Assembly: GCA_028281235.1 (NCBI GenBank)
Contig: JANQKG010000004.1
Location: 1 to 64,000 of the forward strand
Direction of reading: 5' to 3'
Source of the DNA: Afifellaceae bacterium
Lineage (GTDB): Bacteria; Pseudomonadota; Alphaproteobacteria; Rhizobiales; Afifellaceae
Length of the DNA stretch: 64,000 nt
Positions 50,620 to 59,279 of this stretch are shown here, piece after piece. A program made the translations under genes and the position numbers. Below the pieces are notes generated by a model that had not been told where the DNA came from, did not search any database, and worked only from the letters and a program-made list of their open reading frames with translations. How positions within the stretch are numbered: the stretch's first letter is position 1; every line of letters starts with the position of its first letter.

Positions 50620-52689
50620 TCACAGAGAATGAAAAGTCCGCCCCTCTTCGGCCAGACGGACCAAGAGCGGCGCGGGCATAAGGCTCTCGTCGTCGGAAGC
50701 CTCGGCCATGGCTACGAGCTTGTCGCGGATGGACGCGAGACCGATCGCGTCGGCGTAATAGATCGGACCGCCGCGCCAGACGGGCCAGCCGTAGCCGTTG
50801 ACCCAGATGACGTCGATGTCGCTCGCACGGGCGGCGATCCTCTCCTCCAGAATGCGTGCGCCTTCGTTGATCATCGGAAAGAGCAGCCGCTCAACGATCT
50901 CGTCGCCGGAGAGCGCGCGGCGCGTGATACCAGCGCGGCGCGAGGCTTCAACGACGATCGCCTCCACGCCGGCGTCGCGCTCGGGCGTGCGCGAACCGGA
51001 TGCGTAGCTGTAGTAGCCCTTGCCGCTCTTCTGTCCGAAACGGCCCGCCTCGCAAAGCGCGTCGGCGATTGGGGCTTTCAATCCTTGCGCCTTGCGCATG
51101 CGCCAGCCGATGTCGAGGCCGGCGAGATCGGCCACGGCGAACGGGCCCATGGGAAAGCCGAACGCCTCCATGGCGGCGTCGACCTCGTGCGGCAGGGCAC
51201 CGGCAAGCAGCACCTGCTCCGCGGCAGCGCTCCGCTGCCGCAGCATGCGGTTGCCGACAAAGCCATGGCCGTTCCCGACCACGGCCGGGACCTTGCCGAG
51301 CCGGCGCGCAATGGCGATCGCCGTTGCCAGTACATCGGGAGCGCTCTTTGCGCCACGCACGATTTCCACAAGCCGCATGACGTTGGCCGGGCTGAAGAAG
51401 TGCATGCCCAGGATTGCCGCCGGCCGGTCGGTCGCGGAGGCAAGCGCGTCGACGTCGAGATAGGAGGTGTTGGTCGCCAGCACCGCGTCGGGGCGCGTGA
51501 GCGTTGCGAGCTCCGCCAAGACATCGCGCTTCAGGTCGAAATCCTCAAACACCGCTTCGACCATGAGGTCGGCGTCAGCCGCCTCGCGCAAGCCGACAAC
51601 ACCGCGAATGCGGGTGCGCCTGTTCTCCGCCTCACCGGGAGTCAGCTGGCCACGCTTGGCGGCGCCGGCATAGATCGCCGCGACAGCCTCAAGGCCGCGC
51701 TGAAGCGTGTCCTCGTCCGTCTCAATCAGCGTCACAGCAAGACCGGCATCGGCAAACGCGACGGCAATGCCGTGTCCCATCGTGCCGGCGCCGATGATTG
51801 CGACGCGCTCCACCGGCCGCGGCTTGGCGTCAAGGCCGGGCCCCTTGGCGGCGGCACGCTCGGCAAAGAAGATGTAGCGCTGCGCCTTCGACTGGTCGCC
51901 GGCGACGAGTTCGCGGAAGATCGCGCGCTCGTGCTCCAGCCCCTCGTCGAAGGGAAGATCGAGCGCGCTGCGCACGGCATCGACACAGGCATGGGGCGCT
52001 TTCAGCCCGCGCGCGCGTTTGGTGAGAGCCTGTGCAGTGGCATCGAAGCGCGCGCGTTCGTCGCCATTTGCGGCGAGCTTCGCCGCATCGTCACGGAGCC
52101 GCCTTGGCGCGCCGCGCTTTGCGACACGCTGCGCCAGGGCAATGACTGCCTCCTGCAGATCGCCGTCGGCCAACTCATCGACCAGGCCATGCGCGAACGC
52201 CGCCTCCGCCATGATCGGCTCGCCGGTGACGATCATGGTCAGTGCCGTCTCCGGCCCCACCGCGCGGGGGAGCCGCTGCGTGCCGCCGGCGCCTGGGATC
52301 AGCCCGAGCTTCACCTCCGGAAAGCCGAGCCGCGTCGCGGGCGCAGCAATGCGATGATGGCAGCCCAGCGCCAGCTCCAGCCCGCCGCCCAACGTCGTGC
52401 CGAAGAGCGCCGCCACGACCGGCTTCGACATCGCGTCGAGCCTGTCGATCACGTCGCTCAGAAGCGGCGGCTGGCGCGGCTTGCCGAACTCGCGGATATC
52501 GGAGCCGGCGACGAAAGTGCGCCCGGCGCAGGTGATGATCGCGGCGTCGATCGCCGGGTCGCGATCTACGCTGTCGAGCGCCTCGACCAGTGCGGCGCGC
52601 ACGGCATGCGAGAGCGCGTTCACCGGCGGATTGTCGATCTCCAAGATGGCGATGGCGCCCTGTTGCCGGACGTTCAGAACCTGTCCCAT
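50620..52689 (-). CDS. Enoyl-CoA hydratase / 3-hydroxyacyl-CoA dehydrogenase fusion (FadB/FadJ-like)
   Basis: A 689-residue bifunctional beta-oxidation enzyme. The N-terminal crotonase domain has FGTTLGGGLELALGCHHRIA (oxyanion hole) and FPEVKLGLIPGAGGTQRLPRAVG (catalytic glutamate). The dehydrogenase NAD motif VAIIGAGTMGHGIAVAFADAG begins near residue 295. The C-terminal 3HCDH domains have VVGNGHGFVGNRML and ALCEAGRFGQKSGKGYYSY. Start at 52689 has AAGGGCGG upstream. In this setting it may act on a ring-cleavage acyl-CoA instead of a fatty acid. Confidence 0.94.
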   Translation of the reverse strand: MGQVLNVRQQGAIAILEIDNPPVNALSHAVRAALVEALDSVDRDPAIDAAIITCAGRTFVAGSDIREFGKPRQPPLLSDVIDRLDAMSKPVVAALFGTTLGGGLELALGCHHRIAAPATRLGFPEVKLGLIPGAGGTQRLPRAVGPETALTMIVTGEPIMAEAAFAHGLVDELADGDLQEAVIALAQRVAKRGAPRRLRDDAAKLAANGDERARFDATAQALTKRARGLKAPHACVDAVRSALDLPFDEGLEHERAIFRELVAGDQSKAQRYIFFAERAAAKGPGLDAKPRPVERVAIIGAGTMGHGIAVAFADAGLAVTLIETDEDTLQRGLEAVAAIYAGAAKRGQLTPGEAENRRTRIRGVVGLREAADADLMVEAVFEDFDLKRDVLAELATLTRPDAVLATNTSYLDVDALASATDRPAAILGMHFFSPANVMRLVEIVRGAKSAPDVLATAIAIARRLGKVPAVVGNGHGFVGNRMLRQRSAAAEQVLLAGALPHEVDAAMEAFGFPMGPFAVADLAGLDIGWRMRKAQGLKAPIADALCEAGRFGQKSGKGYYSYASGSRTPERDAGVEAIVVEASRRAGITRRALSGDEIVERLLFPMINEGARILEERIAARASDIDVIWVNGYGWPVWRGGPIYYADAIGLASIRDKLVAMAEASDDESLMPAPLLVRLAEEGRTFHSL

Positions 52690-52717
52690 TGCCGCCCTTT
52701 GCCTTCCTGTCGATTGC

Positions 52718-53194
52718 TCAGCGCGTCTCGGCGCTTTCACCGGCTGCAGCACGCTCGATCTGTCCCTGGATCAGAACGATCTCCGCTTCGTGCAGCGCGC
52801 AGAGGTCGCGCCAGCGCTGATCGTTCATCTCCGACGTTCGCCAGGCGCACAGACTGATCAGGCACGACGCCTCGTCAAAGCCGAGCACCTCGCCCGAAAT
52901 AATTCGTGCGCTTATGCGGCGCGTGAGGCGGTCGGGTGTGCCGACCAGGTAGTCGATCACGCGCCTTTCCGAATCGGCATCGATGCGGAACCAGCCTTGA
53001 TGTCCATCGATCAGCGAGTGCCCTGTAAAAAGCCCGTCATCGTCTGCCGGGGCGGTGTCGAAGCAGCCGAGCGACCAGCGACCGAGCGCAATCGGGTCGG
53101 ACAGAAAGCGAAAAGCAAAGTCCGCCGAGGCCTGCACATGCCTGGTTGTGATGTGGCTCAGGCCGTCCGCCATGTCCGCTCCGATCTCACTCAT
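52718..53194 (-). CDS. SRPBCC/START-like domain protein
   Basis: A 158-residue protein. The N-terminal helix-grip opening ITTRHVQASADFAFRFLSDPIALGRWSLGCFDT and the following strands (GHSLIDGHQGWFRIDADSERRVIDYLVG) fit the SRPBCC ligand-binding fold. It ends in a basic-acidic helix. Ligand unknown. GGAG lies upstream of the ATG at 53194. Same direction as the FadB-like gene, 28 bases before it, so likely co-transcribed. Confidence 0.7.
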   Translation of the reverse strand: MSEIGADMADGLSHITTRHVQASADFAFRFLSDPIALGRWSLGCFDTAPADDDGLFTGHSLIDGHQGWFRIDADSERRVIDYLVGTPDRLTRRISARIISGEVLGFDEASCLISLCAWRTSEMNDQRWRDLCALHEAEIVLIQGQIERAAAGESAETR

Positions 53195-53278
53195 TTCTCC
53201 AGCATTTTCGGTGCTGCGAGGCAATATATTTTCAGCTTAAAGCTTTTCACTTTCGCCGTCATATGGTCTTATCACCGC

Positions 53279-54061
53279 ATGGCACCGCTTTCTCAGGCTC
53301 CTCTTCTTGAGATCAACAACGTCGTGCGCACGTTTGGCGAATTGCGTGCTGTCGATGGCGTGACGCTCAGCGTGGCAGGCGGGACCATCACCGGCCTCAT
53401 CGGACCGAACGGGGCAGGCAAAAGCACGCTCTTTGATCTTGTCGCCGGCGGGCAGCGGCCGGAAGCCGGTTCGATCGCCTTCAAAGAGCAGCGCGTTGAC
53501 GGCCTGAGCCCGGATTCCATTTTTCGCGCCGGGCTGGCGCGGACGTTTCAAATTCCCCGACCCTTTCCACAGATGTCGGTTCTGGAGAACGTCATGCTGG
53601 CGCCGATCGGCCAGGCGGGTGAGCAGTTTTGGAACAATTGGATTCGCTTCGGCGCGGTGCGCGACCAGGAGAGAAAGGCGCGTGAGCGCGGCATGGAAGT
53701 GCTCGGCTTCTGCGGCCTGGCGGACAAGGCGAACGACATCGCCGGACAACTTTCCGGCGGCCAGCAAAAGCTCCTGGAGCTGGCGCGGGTCTTGATGATC
53801 GAGCCGCGAATGATCCTGCTTGACGAGCCTGCAGCCGGCGTGAACCCGACGCTTCTGGAGACCTTGATTGAGAAGATCATCGCGCTTAACGCGCGCGGCA
53901 TCACCTTCCTCATCATCGAGCACAACATGGATGTGGTGATGCAGATCTGCAGCCCCATCATCGTCATGGCGCAGGGGCGCGTCTTGTTTGAAGGCGATGC
54001 CGACGGCGTGCGCAGCGACCCGCGCGTGGTCGACGCGTATCTGGGAGATGTCGCTGCGTGA
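53279..54061 (+). CDS. Branched-chain amino acid-type ABC transporter ATP-binding protein (LivG type)
   Basis: A 260-residue ATPase with Walker A GPNGAGKST (residues 42-50), LARTFQIPRPFPQMSVLENVMLAP, signature LSGGQQKLLELARVL, Walker B MILLDEPAAGVNP and the LivG-type IEHNMDVVM. The gene frame is open far upstream, but the family starts here. LivG/LivF pairs serve amino acid, urea or aromatic acid uptake; the neighbours suggest an aromatic acid. Confidence 0.93.
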   Translation: MAPLSQAPLLEINNVVRTFGELRAVDGVTLSVAGGTITGLIGPNGAGKSTLFDLVAGGQRPEAGSIAFKEQRVDGLSPDSIFRAGLARTFQIPRPFPQMSVLENVMLAPIGQAGEQFWNNWIRFGAVRDQERKARERGMEVLGFCGLADKANDIAGQLSGGQQKLLELARVLMIEPRMILLDEPAAGVNPTLLETLIEKIIALNARGITFLIIEHNMDVVMQICSPIIVMAQGRVLFEGDADGVRSDPRVVDAYLGDVAA

Positions 54062-54804
54062 GCGAGCCGATCCTCAGCGCACGCGACATCGTTGCCGGCT
54101 ATGTGCACGGACTGCCGATCGTGCACGGCGTTTCCGTCGATGTCGCGCCGGGCGAGATCGTGACGATCGTCGGCCCGAACGGTGCGGGCAAGTCGACGCT
54201 TTTGAAGGCCATTGCGGGTCTCGTCGTCTTTGAGAGCGGCACGGTAACCTTTGGCGGCCGCGACGTGTCCGGGCGTCCCGCGCATGAGATGGTCAAATCC
54301 GGAATCGGCTTCGTGCCGCAGACGGGCAACATCTTCACCAATCTCAGCATCCAGGAGAACCTGATCGTCGGAGCGCATACCGTCTCCCGCGCCGACTTGC
54401 GGCTCCGGCTGCAGCGCGCCTACGAGCATTTCCCCGTGCTTGCGGAACGGCGGGCATCGGCCGGGCGGGTGCTCTCCGGCGGGCAGCGCCAGATGCTTGC
54501 CGTGGCGCGGGCGCTGATGACCGATCCCAAGGCCATCATGCTGGATGAGCCGACCGCGGGGCTTTCGCCGAAGGTCGTGGCCGATGTCTTCGCCGATCTC
54601 AGACGGCTCACCGAGCTCAACGTGGCCGTGCTGATGGTTGAGCAGAACGCCAAGGCGGCGATCCGCATCTCCAATCGCGCCTATGTGCTGACGGAGGGGC
54701 GGAACTATATTGCCGGGACGCCCGAAGCGCTTCTAAACGATCCGGCGATCGGCGAGGCGTTCCTGGGCGGCAGACGCACAGCGCAAGCATCGGGGGCGGG
54801 ATGA
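54058..54804 (+). CDS. Branched-chain amino acid-type ABC transporter ATP-binding protein (LivF type)
   Basis: A 248-residue ATPase: Walker A GPNGAGKST (residues 39-47), SGIGFVPQTGNIFTNLSIQENL, signature LSGGQRQMLAVARAL, Walker B AIMLDEPTAGLSP and MVEQNAKAAIRISNRAYVL, typical of LivF. GTG start overlaps the LivG stop by four bases. Confidence 0.93.
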   Translation: MSEPILSARDIVAGYVHGLPIVHGVSVDVAPGEIVTIVGPNGAGKSTLLKAIAGLVVFESGTVTFGGRDVSGRPAHEMVKSGIGFVPQTGNIFTNLSIQENLIVGAHTVSRADLRLRLQRAYEHFPVLAERRASAGRVLSGGQRQMLAVARALMTDPKAIMLDEPTAGLSPKVVADVFADLRRLTELNVAVLMVEQNAKAAIRISNRAYVLTEGRNYIAGTPEALLNDPAIGEAFLGGRRTAQASGAG

Positions 54805-55703
54805 TCGGGCAGGCCATCGCCGACGGGATTCTGACCGGCGCCATCATCGCGCTCGGCGCGATCGGCATCTCGCTGAGCCTGCAGATTTTGCGCTTCGCCA
54901 ATTTCGGCCATGGCGACATCCTCACGCTCGGCGCCTATAGTGCCCTCACCTTCACTGCAATCGCCACCGCCGGCGTGCCGATCGGCCCGGTCTCGTTCGG
55001 CTGGCAGTTCCTCGTCGCCATGCTGATCGCCGCACTCGTCGCCGGCTCCGCCGCCATCCTCATCGATGCGATCGTCTATAACCGCTTGCGATCGCGCAAC
55101 GCCCATCGGCTGACGATGATCTTCGCGAGCTTCGGCGTGGCGCTGGTGCTGCGCAATCTGGTGCTGCTGATCTGGGGACCCGACGTGCATTATTATAGCC
55201 GCGAGCTGCAGATCGCGGTGGAGATTCTGCCGAATGTGCGCGTCATGCCGGACCAGATCGTCGTGCTCGGCCTCACCTTCGCGGTCGTCATCTTCTTCTA
55301 TCTGGTGCTGCGGCTGACGCGGATCGGCATGGCGATGCGGGCGATGGCCGAAAGCCCGACGCTTGCCGGTATCTGCGGCGTGGAAATCCGCAAGATGATC
55401 CGCATCGCCTGGTTCATCGCCGGATCGCTTGCGGCGATGGCCGGCGTGTTTCTCGGCCTGACCGTGCAATTGCGGCCGGAGATGGGTTTCAATCTTCTCC
55501 TGGCGGTGTTCGCGGCCGCCATCCTTGGCGGATCGGGTAGCCTCTTCGGCGCCGTCATCGGCGGGCTGCTTGTGGGGCTGGCGGAAAACCTCTCCGTGCT
55601 TGTGGTGCCGGCCGGCTACAAGACCGCAATGCCGTTCCTGCTTCTGATGCTTGTCCTCTACATCCGGCCGCACGGCCTTTTCGGCACGCCGGAGAAGCAC
55701 TGA
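54801..55703 (+). CDS. Branched-chain amino acid-type ABC transporter permease (LivH type)
   Basis: A 300-residue permease with about eight helices. LivH signatures are LGAIGISLSLQILRFANFGHGDILTLGAYSAL, RNAHRLTMIFASFGVALVLRN, MRAMAESPTLAGICGVEIRKMIRIAWFIAGSLAAMAGVF and AVFAAAILGGSGSLFGAVIGGLLVG. It overlaps the LivF stop (ATGA). Confidence 0.93.
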   Translation: MIGQAIADGILTGAIIALGAIGISLSLQILRFANFGHGDILTLGAYSALTFTAIATAGVPIGPVSFGWQFLVAMLIAALVAGSAAILIDAIVYNRLRSRNAHRLTMIFASFGVALVLRNLVLLIWGPDVHYYSRELQIAVEILPNVRVMPDQIVVLGLTFAVVIFFYLVLRLTRIGMAMRAMAESPTLAGICGVEIRKMIRIAWFIAGSLAAMAGVFLGLTVQLRPEMGFNLLLAVFAAAILGGSGSLFGAVIGGLLVGLAENLSVLVVPAGYKTAMPFLLLMLVLYIRPHGLFGTPEKH

Positions 55704-55708
55704 TACCC

Positions 55709-56653
55709 ATGATCGGCATCGTCTCCTATCTCGTCTTCTTCCTCACCGTCGTGCTGATCTTCGGCATCGCCTGCCTCGGCCTCAATCTGCAATGGGGCTT
55801 CACCGGCGTCTTCAATGCCGGCGTGGTCGCGTTCTACGCGATCGGCGCCTACACCCACGCCATCATCACGGCGCCGCCCCATCCTTTGTTGATCGCCAAT
55901 CTCGGATTGCCCTGGCCGGTCGGCGTGCTCGGCGCCATGGCGGCGGCGGCGCTGGCGGCGCTGATTGTCGGGATCGCCACCGTGCGGCTCCGCGGTGACT
56001 ATCTGGCGATCGCCACGTTCGGTATCGCCGTGACGGTTCAGCTCATCACGCTGAACTGGCAGTCGCTGACGGGAGGAAGCCTCGGCTTCACCTCCATACC
56101 GCGCCCGTTCGCCGGCTATTTCGATGGCCAGCTCTCCTACAACATCTTCTTTCTCGGGCTGGTCGCGGCGGCCACAGTGCTGGTCTATTGGGGGCTGGAG
56201 CGGGTCGTCCGCTCGCCCTGGGGGCGGGTCCTGCGCGCCATCCGGGAAGATGAAGTCGCGGCCGTGGCGCTCGGCAAGGACGCGCGGCTTTTCCGGCTGC
56301 AGGCCTTTGTGTTGGGCTCCGTCATTATCGGGCTTGCCGGCGCGCTTCATGCAAGCTTCATCGGCTTTGTCAGCCCGTTCGACTTCCTGCCGATCCTGAC
56401 GTTCCAGATCTGGACGATGCTGATCGTGGGGGGGAGTGGCAACAATCGCGGGGCGCTGCTCGGCGCGTTGATCGTCTGGGGGCTGTGGAGCGGCAGCGGC
56501 GTCCTGGTCTCCAAAGTGCTGCCGCCGGAGTTTCAGACACAAGGGGCGGCCGCGCAATCCATCCTGATCGGCCTGCTGCTTGTCGTGATGCTGGTCTTCA
56601 AGCCACGCGGATTGATCGGCGAGGAGCCGGTCGTCTCGCGCCATGTGGGCTAA
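55709..56653 (+). CDS. Branched-chain amino acid-type ABC transporter permease (LivM type)
   Basis: A 314-residue permease with about nine helices. LivM signatures are IACLGLNLQWGFTGVFNAGVVAFYAIGAYTHAI, VRLRGDYLAIATFGIAVTVQLITLNW, GRVLRAIREDEVAAVALGKDARLFRLQAFVLGSVIIGLAGALHA and MLIVGGSGNNRGALLGALIVWGLW. Starts five bases after LivH. Confidence 0.93.
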   Translation: MIGIVSYLVFFLTVVLIFGIACLGLNLQWGFTGVFNAGVVAFYAIGAYTHAIITAPPHPLLIANLGLPWPVGVLGAMAAAALAALIVGIATVRLRGDYLAIATFGIAVTVQLITLNWQSLTGGSLGFTSIPRPFAGYFDGQLSYNIFFLGLVAAATVLVYWGLERVVRSPWGRVLRAIREDEVAAVALGKDARLFRLQAFVLGSVIIGLAGALHASFIGFVSPFDFLPILTFQIWTMLIVGGSGNNRGALLGALIVWGLWSGSGVLVSKVLPPEFQTQGAAAQSILIGLLLVVMLVFKPRGLIGEEPVVSRHVG

Positions 56654-56696
56654 ACATGCCAAAATCGTTGGAGCTTAAAAAACAGGGAGAGGTGTG

Positions 56697-57971
56697 ATGA
56701 GAAATCTATTGGGGTTGACCCTCGGCGCTGCGCTCGCCGCGGCAATCATGGTGCCGTCGACGGGTCATGCGCAGGACGCGGAGTGCCCGGTAAAGGTCGG
56801 CGGCATCCTGCCGTTGACCGGCTCCATGGGTGCGGTCGGCGAACGCATCGCTGAAAGCGCACAGCTCGCTTTCGAGCACATCAACGAAGGCGGCGGCATC
56901 AAGGGCTGCCCGGTGGAATTCATCCTGCGTGACGATCAGGGACAGCCGACGGTCGGCGTGGACGCGGCGAAGTTCCTCGTTGAGGTGGAGCGCGTGGCGG
57001 CGCTGACGGGCACGGTATCGAGCGGCGTCAGCCTGCCGATCCTGACCTCCGTCACTGCGCCGTCTGAAGTCGTGCAGATCACCTGCTGCTCGACAGCTGC
57101 GACCTTCACGGCGCTCGCCGAGAGCGGCGAAAGCGGCGGCTACTTCTTCCGCACCCTACCGACGGTGAAGACGCAGGCCTATGCCAGCGCCAAGGTGGCG
57201 TCCGACCGCGGCTACAAGCGCATTTCGGTCATCTACGTCAACACCGATTTCGGCACCGGCATGGTGGAGTACTTCAAGACCGCCACAGAGAAGCTCGGCG
57301 GCCAGATCGTGGCGGAGGCCGCCTTCAACGAGAACCAGCCATCCTACCGTGCTGAAGTGAATGTCGGCCTGGCGGCCAATCCCGACGCGGTGTTCTTCGT
57401 CGCCTTCCCGCAGGACGGCGCGACGATGACGCGCGAGTGGATCTCGCTCGGCGGCCCGCAGAACTTCATCCTCAACAACGCGCTGAGAAGCCCCGATTAC
57501 GTCGAGGCCGTGGGCGGGCAATATCTGAACAACGCCTATGGCATGGACAACGCGTCCGCGGGCGGCCCGACGGTCGATGCCTTCCGCGACGCGTTTCAGG
57601 CGAAGTATGACGCCAGCGCCGATGGGCCGGGCATCGCCACGCAATATGATGCGGCGATCGTTCTTGGCCTTGCGATGAACATCGCCCCGGAGCTCAGCGG
57701 CCCGGCCATTCGCGACTCGGTTCGCATGATCCAGAACCCGGACGGCACCGTGGTCGGCACCGGGCCGGAGGAGTTCGCCAAGGCCGTGGCGCTGATCAAC
57801 GAGGGCAAGCCCATCCGCTATGTCGGCGCGACCGGTCCGGTGATCTTCGACGCCAATGGCGACGTCAACGGCGCGGCGCTCATCTGGAACATCAAGGATG
57901 GCGAGCTTGGCGTTGAGAACACGCTGACCATTGAAGACATGAACGCGCTGTTCACCGAGATCGACGGTTAG
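56697..57971 (+). CDS. ABC transporter substrate-binding protein (LivJ/LivK type)
   Basis: A 424-residue type I periplasmic binding protein. The signal peptide is LLGLTLGAALAAAIMVPSTGHAQ. The mature part begins ECPVKVGGILPLTGSMGAVGERIAESAQLAFEHINEGGGIKG; later segments include VDAAKFLVEVERVAALTGTVSSGVSLPI and YKRISVIYVNTDFGTGMVEYFK. AGGGAGAGG lies close upstream of the ATG at 56697; a GTG three bases earlier is less likely. Last gene of the livGFHMK set. Confidence 0.93.
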   Translation: MRNLLGLTLGAALAAAIMVPSTGHAQDAECPVKVGGILPLTGSMGAVGERIAESAQLAFEHINEGGGIKGCPVEFILRDDQGQPTVGVDAAKFLVEVERVAALTGTVSSGVSLPILTSVTAPSEVVQITCCSTAATFTALAESGESGGYFFRTLPTVKTQAYASAKVASDRGYKRISVIYVNTDFGTGMVEYFKTATEKLGGQIVAEAAFNENQPSYRAEVNVGLAANPDAVFFVAFPQDGATMTREWISLGGPQNFILNNALRSPDYVEAVGGQYLNNAYGMDNASAGGPTVDAFRDAFQAKYDASADGPGIATQYDAAIVLGLAMNIAPELSGPAIRDSVRMIQNPDGTVVGTGPEEFAKAVALINEGKPIRYVGATGPVIFDANGDVNGAALIWNIKDGELGVENTLTIEDMNALFTEIDG

Positions 57972-57990
57972 AAGACGACGCTTCACCAAT

Positions 57991-58213
57991 GTCGTCCCGG
58001 CCGGCCGAAGGGCGTTGGCCGGGATGACGCTTCGTAAAGTGGCGTGACCAATGAAACGATCCAGGTCCCTTCGATTATCATCCCGGAGGGCGCGTAAGCG
58101 CCAGTCCGGGACCCATAGCCACCGATCATGCGGCCGGAGCACCATTGCTCAACCGGCGCCCTCGGAGGTTATAGATCCCGGTCTCGGCCTTGCGGCCGAA
58201 CCGGGATGACAAA
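57991..58213. repeat. Cluster of intergenic palindromic repeats
   Basis: Three units of the TCATCCCGG family: 57991-58028 (GTCGTCCCGGCC...GGCCGGGATGAC), 58077-58119 (ATCATCCCGGAGGGCGC...CCGGGACCCATAG) and 58171-58213 (ATAGATCCCGGTCTCGG...ACCGGGATGACAA). The second has AGTCCGGGACCCA, one mismatch from the insertion-sequence target. They fill the gap after the transporter genes. Confidence 0.85.
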
Positions 58214-58227
58214 CATCTATGTGACCC

Positions 58228-59088
58228 ATGCCTGCTAACGACGAACAAGAGGCGCTCGATGCCCAGTTCCGGCTGGATTCCATCGCCGATGTCGAGGCGC
58301 TGTTTGAGCGCCGCGCCAAGGCGACAGCAGCCGCCGACGCCCGCTTCAAGGCGACGCGCGATATCGCCTATGGCGACCGCGAAGGCGAGACGCTGAACCT
58401 CTTTCCGGCGGCATCGGATGATGCGCCCTCACCTGTGCAGATCTTCATCCATGGCGGCTTCTGGAGCACGCTTGCCGCGCGCGACTTTTCCTTCGTCGCG
58501 GCGGGCTTCGTGCCGTCCGGCGCGGCCGTTGCCATCATCGACTATCCGCTCATCCCGGATGTGCGGCTCGGCGACATCGTCGACTCGTGCCTCAAGGCCG
58601 TCGGCTTTGTTCATCGCAGCGGCGCTACGCACGGCATCGATCCGGAGAGCATCTTCGTCTCCGGCAATTCGGCCGGCGGACATCTGGTGGCGGAGATCAT
58701 GGATCGGACGCGGCTCGCCGATGCCGGACTGCCCACCGACATCATCAAGGGCGGCACGGCCATCAGCGGGCTCTATGATCTGGCGCCGGTCGCCGCCTCG
58801 TTCCGCAACGACCTTCTGGCGTTCACCGACGACGACGTGGCGACGCTCAGTCCGCTTCGCCGACGGCCGCATATCGGCGCACCGCTCATCGCGGCGGTCG
58901 GGGCGGACGAGACCCGCGTGTTCATCGACCAGACCGCGCATTTTGCTGAGCATTGCCGTTCTGACGGAACCGCGGTGGAGCAGTTCGTCGTGCCCGACAC
59001 CAACCACATCACCGTGGTGCTTGACGCCTTCGCCAATCCCGATGCGCCGCTCAACCGCGCAGTGCGTCGGCAGATGGGATTAGGTTGA
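58228..59088 (+). CDS. Alpha/beta hydrolase, arylformamidase (kynurenine formamidase)-like
   Basis: A 286-residue hydrolase with oxyanion motif FIHGGFWSTL, nucleophile GNSAGGH (Ser148), late acid AAVGADETRVF and histidine PDTNHITVV. The HGGFW and GxSAGGH pair and the AISGLYDLAPV segment match the arylformamidase/BD-FAE group, which hydrolyses N-formylkynurenine to kynurenine, a precursor of anthranilate. That activity is inferred. Confidence 0.85.
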   Translation: MPANDEQEALDAQFRLDSIADVEALFERRAKATAAADARFKATRDIAYGDREGETLNLFPAASDDAPSPVQIFIHGGFWSTLAARDFSFVAAGFVPSGAAVAIIDYPLIPDVRLGDIVDSCLKAVGFVHRSGATHGIDPESIFVSGNSAGGHLVAEIMDRTRLADAGLPTDIIKGGTAISGLYDLAPVAASFRNDLLAFTDDDVATLSPLRRRPHIGAPLIAAVGADETRVFIDQTAHFAEHCRSDGTAVEQFVVPDTNHITVVLDAFANPDAPLNRAVRRQMGLG

Positions 59089-59150
59089 AGCGATCTGAAT
59101 TGGCCGACAACACATAGCTCGGGAATCGCATCGCTAAGCCACACACCCTC

Positions 59151-59262
59151 TCGTTTGTCATCCCGGTTCGGCCGAAGGCCGGGACCGGGACCCATGAACA
59201 CCCACGCAAATCTGAGGGTATGGGTCCCGCACAAGCGCTGATGTGCTTTGCGGGATGACAGA
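59151..59262. repeat. Two palindromic repeats between convergent genes
   Basis: Units 59151-59199 (TTTGTCATCCCGGTTCGGCCG...GGGACCCATGAAC) and 59219-59262 (TATGGGTCCCGCACAAGCGC...GCGGGATGACAG). The first has GGACCGGGACCCA, one mismatch from the insertion-sequence target. Probably act as transcript ends between convergent genes. Confidence 0.85.
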
Positions 59263-59279
59263 CGCTCCCGGCATACAAA

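Noticed and set aside
50587..52857. Open frame of 756 codons on the plus strand opposite the FadB-like gene
   Set aside because: The opposite strand encodes an enzyme with all catalytic motifs; this frame has no recognisable domain and begins in a palindromic repeat.
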